A DNA stretch of 12,054 nt, taken from DASXPG01 sp035559335. GTDB taxonomy: Bacteria; Gemmatimonadota; Gemmatimonadetes; Gemmatimonadales; JACORV01. Shown here in pieces: positions 6,350 to 12,054 of the stretch. The stretch's first letter is position 1. Each line of letters starts with the position of its first letter. The stretch lies in contig DATMBH010000187.1 of assembly GCA_035559335.1 (NCBI GenBank), positions 1-12,054 of the forward strand. Direction: 5' to 3'. The translations under genes and the position numbers were made by a program. The notes under the pieces are model-generated. The model did not search any database, was not told where the DNA came from, and was given only the letters and a program-made list of their open reading frames with translations.

Positions 6350-7540
6350 ATGAGCGACCAGACCTACTTCCGCAAGGGCTTCGGGCTCAAGGACGCGATC
6401 CAGGGCACGCTGACGGAGGACTATCACAGCGGCCTGGTGGACGAGATCAAGGCAAACGGCTACTCGCTGACGCGAGGTGGTCTCACGGTCAAGCTCGCGC
6501 GTGAGTTCGGCTTTTGCTACGGTGTGGACCGGGCTGTCGAATATGCGTACGAGGCGCGCACCAAGTTTCCGGGACGGCGGATCTACCTAGTCGGCGAGAT
6601 CATTCACAACCCGCATGTGAACGCCAAGCTCGCGTCCATGGGCATCGTGATTCTGTCGCGCAGCCCAGACGGGGTTTTCGACTTCTCTGGTGTGTCGGCG
6701 GAGGACGTGGTGATTCTGCCTGCCTTTGGGGTGACGAAGGAGGACTTCGACCACCTGCGCTCCCTGGGCTGTGTGCTGGTGGACACCACGTGCGGTTCCG
6801 TGCTCAACGTGTGGAAGCGCGTCGAGAGCTATGCGCGCGACGGCTTCACGGCCTTGATACACGGCAAGTACTTCCACGAGGAAACCAAGGCCACGGCGTC
6901 GCAGGTTACGAAGTACCCCGGCGGGAAGTACATAGTTGTTCGCGATATGACCGAGACACGACTGGTGTGCGACTATATCGAATCGGGCGCCGACGGGGGG
7001 CTGCGGGAGCGGTTCGCCAAGGCATGCTCACCTGATTTCGATTTCGCCCGCGACCTACAGCGCATCGGCGTCGCGAACCAGACGACGATGCTCTCGAGCG
7101 AGTCACTGGCGATCGCCGCCGAGGTGCGGAAATCGATGGTGGCCCGCTGGGGCGAGGAGGAGGCCGGGGCGCGGTTTCGCAGTTTCGACACCATCTGCTC
7201 GGCGACCCAGGACCGCCAGGATGCCGTGGTAAAGATGCTCGACGAAGGTGTGGACCTGGCTGTGGTGATTGGGGGCTACAACTCCAGCAACACCAACCAC
7301 CTCGCGGCACTGTGCGCTGAGCGCGTGCTTACTTTCCACGTCCAGGATTCGGACGACATCGACCCTGAGGCGCGCACTATCCGCCACAAGCCGGCCGGCA
7401 CACACGAAGGCGTGACTCTGTCCGAGTGGTTGCCGCAGCTGCCCCTGGTGATCGGGGTCACCGCGGGCGCCTCCACGCCTAACAACAAGGTGGGCGAGGT
7501 GATCAGCCTGCTGTTCCGCACTGCCGGGATCAGCGTCTAG
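6350..7540 (+). CDS. ispH: 4-hydroxy-3-methylbut-2-enyl diphosphate reductase (long form)
   Basis: IspH (LytB) makes IPP and DMAPP from HMBPP in the last step of the MEP isoprenoid pathway, in the cytosol, with a [4Fe-4S] cluster. The ATG at 6350 gives 396 residues starting MSDQTYFRKGFGLKDA; a GTG at 6323, overlapping the GT9 stop, is an alternative. The three cluster cysteines are Cys56 (REFGFCYGVDRAV), Cys148 (VDTTCGSVLNVW) and Cys283 (FDTICSATQDRQ). The substrate-binding and catalytic motif HGKYFHEETKAT supplies His176 and Glu178, and GGYNSSNTNHL (308-318) binds the diphosphate. At about 400 residues it is longer than the roughly 315-residue E. coli type and belongs to the long form known from plants, cyanobacteria and several other bacterial phyla. 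It appears intact. It converges on dnaE2 with a 26-bp gap and no obvious terminator. Confidence 0.95.
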   Translation: MSDQTYFRKGFGLKDAIQGTLTEDYHSGLVDEIKANGYSLTRGGLTVKLAREFGFCYGVDRAVEYAYEARTKFPGRRIYLVGEIIHNPHVNAKLASMGIVILSRSPDGVFDFSGVSAEDVVILPAFGVTKEDFDHLRSLGCVLVDTTCGSVLNVWKRVESYARDGFTALIHGKYFHEETKATASQVTKYPGGKYIVVRDMTETRLVCDYIESGADGGLRERFAKACSPDFDFARDLQRIGVANQTTMLSSESLAIAAEVRKSMVARWGEEEAGARFRSFDTICSATQDRQDAVVKMLDEGVDLAVVIGGYNSSNTNHLAALCAERVLTFHVQDSDDIDPEARTIRHKPAGTHEGVTLSEWLPQLPLVIGVTAGASTPNNKVGEVISLLFRTAGISV

Positions 7541-7566
7541 CGCCTGCTGTTCCCTGGTTCCTGACT

Positions 7567-10500
7567 TCAGTGGAAATCATGCGACCCGGCGTGCTCGGCC
7601 CCGGCCGTCGCTTCAAGCGTTGTGAACTTCCGGGCCCTCACGTTCAGCACTCCCTGCTCCTCCTGAAGGAAGCCCTCAACAACCAGCAGCGGTGAATGCA
7701 CGATGAGGCGCCGGTGGGCCTCGAACAGCTGGGGTGTAATGACCACGTTCACCAGGCCGGTCTCGTCCTCCAGGGTCACGAAGCAGAACCCCTTGGCGGT
7801 GCCGGGACGCTGGCGGCAGATCACCAACCCGCCCACGGCGACCCAGTCGCCGTTACGGTGCGTGGCGAGCCGGTCGGCGGGGACCACCTTCATCCGGTCC
7901 AGCACGGGTCTCAGGTGGCGAGTGGGATGTCCGGCCGGTGACAATCCCGTTATGCGATAATCGGCTTCCGTCAGTTCGGCGGGCGTCAGGGCGGGAACCG
8001 GCGCCGCTCGCCGGTCAGGCGGCACCGGTGCGAGTGGGCCGGCGGCGCCGCGAGCGTGCTTGAGCAACTCCCACAGGGCGGAACGGCGGTTGGGCCATAA
8101 CGAGTCGAACGCGCCGGCCTCGGCGAGTGCGCGCAACTGAGTGATGCTGAGCCCGCTGCGACGTGCCCAGTCCTCGAGGGTGCGCGGCCGCCCGTTCGCC
8201 AGCAGCGGCTCGAGGCGCTCGCGCGCCCTGTCGCCCAGGCCCTTCACGTAGCGCAGGCCGATGCGGAGAGCGGGGGACGGTGGGACGGTGGGACGGTGGG
8301 ACGGGGGCGTTGGTGCCTTTGCCATCCCACTGTCCCACTGCCCCACTGCCCCACTGTCCCACTGTCCCACTGTCTCACTGTCCACCGTGCAGTTCCACTC
8401 GCTGTGCATCACGTCCACCCCGCGCACTTCCACGCCATGGCGGCGCGCGTCCTCAACTATCGTGCCGGGGTGGTAAAAGCCCATCGGCTGGGCGTTGAGC
8501 AGGGCGCAGGCGAACTCGGTCGGATAGTAGTGCTTGAGGTATGCTGAAGCGTAAACCAGCAGCGCGAAGCTAGCGGCGTGGCTCTCCGGAAAGCCGTAGT
8601 CAGCGAACGCAGAGATCTGGTTGAAGATCCGCCGCGCGGTGTCGGGATCAATGCCGTTCCTGGTCATTCCCTCGACCAGCTTGGAGCAGATCTTCTGCAT
8701 GCGTTCGTGCGACCGTTTGTGCCCCATGGCACGGCGCAGCTCGTCGGCCTCACCGGGACTGAATCCCGCAGCGGCGATCGCAACCTGCATTCCCTGCTCC
8801 TGAAACAGCGGCACGCCGAGCGTGCGCTCGAGTATCGGCTCCAGCGAGGGGTGCGGATACGAGACTGGCTCTTCACCGGCGCGGCGGCGCAGGTAGGGAT
8901 GGACCATTTCGCCCTGGATCGGCCCCGGGCGGATGAGGGCAACCTCGATCACCAGGTCGTAGAACTTCCGCGGCGCGAGGCGCGGCAGGGTGTTCATCTG
9001 GGCGCGCGACTCGATCTGGAAGACCCCGATGGTGTCCGCCTTGCAGATCATGTCGTACACGGCCGGATCGTCCATCGGCAGCTTCGCGAGATCGAACCCA
9101 ATGCCGCGCGTAGTGCGCAGCAGCACCGCGGCGTCCTGGAGCAGTGTGAGCATGCCGAGACCGAGCAGGTCAATCTTGATGAGCCCAACGGGGTCAAGAT
9201 CGTCCTTGTCCCACTGGATCACCGTGCGCCCTGGCATCGAGGCGGGCTCGATGGGCACGACCTCGGCCAGCGGCCGGCGCGAGAGCACAAACCCACCCAC
9301 GTGAATCGAGCGGTGGCGCGGCAGCTGGTGCAGACCGCGCACCACGTCGGCGAGCATGGCCACCCGCCGGTCCGCTGGATCGAGACCGGCGGCGGCGGCG
9401 CCGTTCTCGGCGAGGTGGTCGGCGGTCTCGCGTGCACCCGAGCGGTCGGCCTCATCGGCCAGCCGGTCGGCCTGTTGTACCGAAAAGCCCAGCACCCGGG
9501 CGGCGTCGCGAACCGCCGCGCGGCCGCGGTAGGTGATGGTCTCGCACACCATGGCCGCGTGGTCGCGGCCGTAGCGGCGGTACACGTACTGGATGATCTG
9601 CTCCCGGTCACGGTGCGCGAAGTCAATGTCAATGTCCGGCGCCTCGCGGCGTTCCTCGGAGAGAAACCGCTCGAATAGCAGTTCCATGCCTATCGGGTCA
9701 ATCGCCGTAATGCCGAGGCAGTAGCAGACGGCGGAATTCGCCGCCGAACCCCGGCCCTGGGCCAGCACACCGAGCCGGTTGGCCTCGCGCACGATGTCCC
9801 AGACGATCAGGAAGTAGTCGGCGAGGTCGAGCCGCCTGATTACGTCCAGCTCGTGGCGGATCTGGCGGCGATGTCGCTCGGTGAGCCGGTCGCCGTAGCG
9901 CTCGCGTGCGCCAGCGGCCACGAGCGAAGCGAGATACTCATCGGCGGAAACGCCGGGCGGGAGCGGAAAGGCAGGAAGCGCGGGCCTGAGCTGCCCCATC
10001 CGGAAGGCACACCGTTCCGCGATCTCGCGCGTGGCGGCGATGGCCTCCGGGTAGTGACGCCAGTGATACGCCATTCGTGCCGGGTGCTTGAGGTACCACT
10101 CGCCGTTAGGTCTGAGCAGCGTTCCCGCGGCATCAAGCGTGGTGCCGTGGCGCAGGCAGGTGAGTACGTCGTGTATCAGGCGGCCTCGCCGAGCGGCGTA
10201 GTGAACGTCGTTGGTGACGACCCACGGAACGTCGAGTGCGGAGGCCAGAGAAATCAGCTTCGGTACCACGGCGCGCTCGCTCGCCAGCATGTGGTCCCAG
10301 CACTCGACCGCCACGCGTCCGCCGAATACCTCGGCGAGCCAGCCGATTCGTGCGCGAGCGTCGCGCTCGTTGTCGTGTGCCAGCAGCCGCGGTATCTCGC
10401 CGAACGGGCAGCCGGTCAGGCAGAATAGTCCGGCGGCGTGGCGCTCGATTTGACTCCAGGTGACGCGCGGCTCACCGCGCTGCTCGTGAGCACGCGACGG

Positions 10501-10881
10501 GTCGGCGGGGCTTCTGCCGAGGGTGACGAGGCGCGATAGGTTGGCGTAGCCGGTGGCGTCAGTGGCGAGTAGAGTCAGGTGGGACAGTGGGACAGTGGGA
10601 CGGTGGGACAGATGTTCCGTCCCACCGATCGTCACCTCCAGCCCGACGATCGCCTCGACTCCATGCTCGCGTCCCGCCTCGGCCCAGCGTACCGCGCCGC
10701 CGAGATCGTCGTGATCGGTGAGCGCGATGGCGCGCATGCCGAGCTTCGCGGCGCGCTGGATGAGCGCCTCAGGGTTCGACGCTCCGTCGAGCAGCGAAAA
10801 CCCCGAATGGCAATGCAGTTCCACATAGTCGCCGTGGTTTCCGCGCCTCTGTGGCTCTGTGCCTCTGCTATCAGGCTTCAT
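7567..10881 (-). CDS. dnaE2: Error-prone DNA polymerase III alpha subunit DnaE2 (ImuC)
   Basis: DnaE2 is the catalytic subunit of the ImuA/ImuB/DnaE2 translesion mutasome. The ATG at 10881 shares its A with the imuB stop (TGATG), giving 1104 residues; open sequence upstream is a shadow of imuB. Domains: PHP (residues about 19-240; VELHCHSGFSLLDGAS, His23/His25; TDHDDLGG at 55-62), polymerase core with catalytic PDIDIDF (Asp416, Asp418) and KIDLLGLGMLT (Asp571), FPESHAASFALLVYASAYLK (764-783), tandem HhH (ALRIGLRYVKGLG, about 871-883) and OB fold (about 1013-1048). All expected catalytic acids are present. Three places carry repeat-encoded peptide that I would not expect in the family: residues 6-12, 88-101 and about 836-870. 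Normal length for the family is about 1040-1080, so these insertions explain much of the excess. SOS control is usual for this gene, but any LexA site would lie upstream of the window. Confidence 0.95.
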   Translation of the reverse strand: MKPDSRGTEPQRRGNHGDYVELHCHSGFSLLDGASNPEALIQRAAKLGMRAIALTDHDDLGGAVRWAEAGREHGVEAIVGLEVTIGGTEHLSHRPTVPLSHLTLLATDATGYANLSRLVTLGRSPADPSRAHEQRGEPRVTWSQIERHAAGLFCLTGCPFGEIPRLLAHDNERDARARIGWLAEVFGGRVAVECWDHMLASERAVVPKLISLASALDVPWVVTNDVHYAARRGRLIHDVLTCLRHGTTLDAAGTLLRPNGEWYLKHPARMAYHWRHYPEAIAATREIAERCAFRMGQLRPALPAFPLPPGVSADEYLASLVAAGARERYGDRLTERHRRQIRHELDVIRRLDLADYFLIVWDIVREANRLGVLAQGRGSAANSAVCYCLGITAIDPIGMELLFERFLSEERREAPDIDIDFAHRDREQIIQYVYRRYGRDHAAMVCETITYRGRAAVRDAARVLGFSVQQADRLADEADRSGARETADHLAENGAAAAGLDPADRRVAMLADVVRGLHQLPRHRSIHVGGFVLSRRPLAEVVPIEPASMPGRTVIQWDKDDLDPVGLIKIDLLGLGMLTLLQDAAVLLRTTRGIGFDLAKLPMDDPAVYDMICKADTIGVFQIESRAQMNTLPRLAPRKFYDLVIEVALIRPGPIQGEMVHPYLRRRAGEEPVSYPHPSLEPILERTLGVPLFQEQGMQVAIAAAGFSPGEADELRRAMGHKRSHERMQKICSKLVEGMTRNGIDPDTARRIFNQISAFADYGFPESHAASFALLVYASAYLKHYYPTEFACALLNAQPMGFYHPGTIVEDARRHGVEVRGVDVMHSEWNCTVDSETVGQWDSGAVGQWDSGMAKAPTPPSHRPTVPPSPALRIGLRYVKGLGDRARERLEPLLANGRPRTLEDWARRSGLSITQLRALAEAGAFDSLWPNRRSALWELLKHARGAAGPLAPVPPDRRAAPVPALTPAELTEADYRITGLSPAGHPTRHLRPVLDRMKVVPADRLATHRNGDWVAVGGLVICRQRPGTAKGFCFVTLEDETGLVNVVITPQLFEAHRRLIVHSPLLVVEGFLQEEQGVLNVRARKFTTLEATAGAEHAGSHDFH
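8274..8388. repeat. 8-bp tandem repeat tract with inverted arms, inside dnaE2
   Basis: The left arm has four 8-bp units of GGGACGGT (8274-8305, last unit varied). A spacer of about 19 bp follows, then about eight units of TCCCACTG type (8325-8388, with C/T and other single-base variants). The arms are inverted relative to one another (CGGTGGGA against CAGTGGGA on the opposite strand), so the DNA or RNA could fold into a long, imperfect hairpin. The tract encodes DnaE2 residues of about 832-870, including VGQWDSGAVGQWDSG from one arm and SHRPTVP from the other. An 8-residue peptide period corresponds to three 8-bp units. Confidence 0.93.
10579..10627. repeat. 8-bp tandem repeat tract with short inverted arm, inside dnaE2 PHP domain
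   Basis: Four units of GGGACAGT type run from 10581 to 10612 (third unit GGGACGGT, last unit GGGACAGA). They are followed by a TGT loop and an inverted arm TCCGTCCCACCG (10616-10627) that pairs with 10601-10612 with one mismatch. It is the same unit family as the tract at 8274-8388 in the same gene. It encodes DnaE2 residues of about 86-101 (HLSHRPTVPLSH), between the strand GLEVTIGG and LTLLATD of the PHP domain. Confidence 0.9.
10838..10869. repeat. Short 8-bp period tract (CTCTGTG type) at the dnaE2 5' end
   Basis: CCTCTGTG, GCTCTGTG and CCTCTGCT follow one another at exact 8-bp spacing (10846-10869), preceded by TTTCCGCG, which may be a diverged unit or flank. It encodes DnaE2 residues of about 5-14 (SRGTEPQRRG), just before the PHP domain begins at DYVELHCH. 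Only three units are present, so this is the weakest of the five tracts, but period and setting match the others. Confidence 0.6.
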
Positions 10882-12054
10882 CAGTCCCACCAGCCTTCCA
10901 GAAACCAGTCGCGCCGCTTTACCCGCCGGTACACGATCCACAGCGCGCCACCGCGATCGCGGACTGTGTAGTAGTCGCGCGAATCGTCGTCGCTCTGCCA
11001 CCAGCGCGGCGAGAGTCGTTCGGGGCCGGCCCACGCGGTGACGTCGTGCCAGGCGCTGCCGTGGCGAAGGGCCTCGAGGCCGGCGCGGCCGAGGCGGACG
11101 CGGATGGGTGCGGGCTCGGGGAGGAGACGGAGCGAGGCGGTAAGATGGTAGGGCGGTAAGGCGGAAAGGGAGCTGCGTGCGCGGGCGGCGGCCGGCGAGT
11201 TGCGCTCACTTACCGCCTCTCCGCTGTCCCGCCATACCGCCTGGTCTTCCGCCAGGTGCGCATCGAGCTGTTGCGGCCTGGCGACCGCGTCGCCGCCCTC
11301 CTTCGCGCGGATCCTGTCGAAAGCGGCGGCGAGAGCCGACGGGTCGGCCCAGCGCGGCACCAGCAAATCACCCTGTTCGCCCGAGGCGGGTACGGTGAGA
11401 GTGGCGCGCAGCCGGAGCGCGAGGACCGGTGAGCCCAGGTGCCAGTCCTCGAGCGCGGCGCGCGCGTGGCCGAGTAGGGCACCTTCGTGGGAGCTGGAAC
11501 GCGCCGGACGAATCACGCGCTCGGCCCGCGAGCCATCGTCGAGGGAGAGTTCGAGAGTGAGTTCGCGTGCCGCGAGCCCGCGGGTACGCAGCGCCGATCC
11601 GAGTGACGCAAGTGCGCCCTTGAGCACAAACAGGATCGGCTCGCTGGTTTCGACCGGCCCGCCGAGGTCGCACTCGATGGCCGGCAGGTCGTCATCGCGC
11701 GGTGTGGATGGGCCGCGCGAGTCAATGCCGCGGGCGAGCCGGTGCGCGGCGAGCCCCGCGGGGCCGAAGCGTGATTCGACCTCATCGGCGTCGAGCGCGG
11801 CGAGTTGCCCGAGCTTCGTCAGGCCGAGGGCGGCGAAGGTGTCGGTGAGGTCCTCGTCCAGTTGGAGTAGCGTGAGTGAGAACGGGGCGAGGAACTCGGC
11901 GTCACGGCCCGAGGGTACAATGGTTCCACGGTGCCACGGTGCCCTGGCGCCTCGGGAATACGTCGCGGCGTACGCTGTGATAGCCGCGTCCGCGATGCCG
12001 ACGCGCGCGGTGCCAAGGCCCTGCGCAGTGGCGATCTTCTGGAGCCGGCGGGCC
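10881..12054 (-). CDS. imuB: ImuB, Y-family polymerase-like mutasome subunit (5' end outside window)
   Basis: The minus-strand frame is open from the right edge to the TGA at 10883-10881, giving 390 residues of C-terminal protein; the true start is beyond 12054. ImuB is a catalytically inactive Y-family relative that links DnaE2 to the beta clamp. Visible parts in order: end of the palm (GIADAAITAYAA), thumb (FLAPFSLTLLQLDEDLTDTF and LGLTKLGQLAALDADEVESR), the little-finger-like region, then the ImuB tail (WWQSDDDSRDYYTVRDRGGA, ending RRDWFLEGWWD), typical of this family. Palm catalytic residues are not in view, so inactivity is inferred from the family. Two repeat tracts lie inside the frame: one in the palm-thumb connector, one in the linker before the tail. 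The TGATG overlap couples its translation to dnaE2. Confidence 0.92.
   Translation of the reverse strand, partial: ARRLQKIATAQGLGTARVGIADAAITAYAATYSRGARAPWHRGTIVPSGRDAEFLAPFSLTLLQLDEDLTDTFAALGLTKLGQLAALDADEVESRFGPAGLAAHRLARGIDSRGPSTPRDDDLPAIECDLGGPVETSEPILFVLKGALASLGSALRTRGLAARELTLELSLDDGSRAERVIRPARSSSHEGALLGHARAALEDWHLGSPVLALRLRATLTVPASGEQGDLLVPRWADPSALAAAFDRIRAKEGGDAVARPQQLDAHLAEDQAVWRDSGEAVSERNSPAAARARSSLSALPPYHLTASLRLLPEPAPIRVRLGRAGLEALRHGSAWHDVTAWAGPERLSPRWWQSDDDSRDYYTVRDRGGALWIVYRRVKRRDWFLEGWWD
11137..11240. repeat. 8-bp tandem repeat tract (GCGGTAAG type) with inverted arms, inside imuB
   Basis: The left arm is GCGGTAAG, ATGGTAGG, GCGGTAAG, GCGGAAAG (11137-11168). The right arm is CTTACCGC, CTCTCCGC, TGTCCCGC, CATACCGC (11209-11240), the inverse complement type, so the arms can pair around a 40-bp GC-rich spacer. 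It encodes a 35-residue stretch from about AVWRDSGEAVSERNS to LPPYHLTA, in the linker just before the conserved LRLLPEPAPIRV of the ImuB tail. The unit differs from the dnaE2 tracts but keeps the 8-bp period and the inverted layout. Confidence 0.88.
11914..11953. repeat. 8-bp tandem repeat tract (GGTGCCAC type), inside imuB
   Basis: Five consecutive 8-bp units: GGTACAAT, GGTTCCAC, GGTGCCAC, GGTGCCCT, GGCGCCTC. The outer units are more diverged. No inverted arm is seen. It encodes about RGARAPWHRGTIVP in ImuB, in the connector between the palm end (AAITAYAATYS) and the thumb (FLAPFSLTLL), a place where a short loop is expected. Confidence 0.75.

Noticed and set aside
7541..7566. Possible degenerate 8-bp units (CTGTTCC-CTGGTTCC) or a terminator between ispH and dnaE2
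   Set aside because: Fewer than three convincing units and no stem-loop; too little to support either call.
8274..8388. CRISPR-like array
   Set aside because: The units are 8 bp and directly adjacent without unique spacers, and the tract lies within a coding frame.
8163..8547. Plus-strand open frames across the dnaE2 repeat tract that encode Cys/His/Pro-rich repeat peptides (PTVPLSHCPTVPLSHC-like)
   Set aside because: They exist only because 8-bp repeats keep all frames open. They lie inside the well-supported dnaE2 gene, have no ribosome binding site and no recognisable domain.
8578..9678. A 366-codon plus-strand open frame opposite dnaE2
   Set aside because: It is antisense to the catalytic core of DnaE2, has no recognisable domain, and its composition is that of a mirror of the real gene.
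10884..11034. An upstream start for dnaE2 adding 51 residues
   Set aside because: The added residues are basic, low-complexity and antiphase to the conserved imuB tail. The TGATG coupling at 10881 gives a start close before the PHP domain, as expected for the family.

Overview
The window is high-GC bacterial chromosome, densely packed on both strands, with no gap between genes longer than about 135 bp. No RNA gene, CRISPR array, transposase or insertion sequence is visible. Gene content (a long-form IspH, an ImuB/DnaE2 mutasome, a CPBP protease, a stand-alone PAS/Fis regulator) and the style of short tandem repeats would suit a soil or aquatic Gemmatimonadota-like lineage. That placement is an impression from the proteins, not a measured result.

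Layout. (1) 1-978: 3' part of a protein resembling the C-terminal region of a DEAH-type helicase, cut by the window start. (2) 920-2045: a TetR-family repressor on the minus strand, diverging from a small PAS/Fis-HTH regulator. The TetR start codon abuts a 20-bp imperfect palindrome that is a good candidate operator, and a strong GC hairpin follows the PAS/Fis gene. (3) 2147-3597: a putative lipoprotein overlapping a CPBP-family membrane protease gene. (4) 3594-6336: a surface-glycan group, namely a SAM methyltransferase (minus) diverging from a GT2 and a GT9 glycosyltransferase (plus, ATGA overlap). (5) 6350-7540: ispH, the last step of the MEP isoprenoid pathway. (6) 7567-12054, minus strand: imuB (5' end outside the window) and dnaE2, coupled through a TGATG overlap. 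Together they are the error-prone translesion synthesis mutasome; imuA is not seen and may lie beyond the right edge.

The most unusual signal is inside the mutasome operon. Five tracts of short tandem repeats, all with an exact 8-bp period, lie inside the imuB and dnaE2 reading frames, two in imuB and three in dnaE2. Two tracts have two oppositely oriented arms around a spacer and a third has a partial inverted arm, so they can fold as hairpins. Three of the unit types reduce to CGGT (or CAGT) plus four variable bases. Each tract is read through in frame and gives low-complexity peptide at a place that looks like a loop, linker or terminus. I saw no comparable tract in the first 7.5 kb. Because 8 is not a multiple of 3, gain or loss of one unit would shift the frame of a mutagenic polymerase gene. 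The tracts may therefore be a palindromic repeat element that invades genes, or a possible phase-variable switch.
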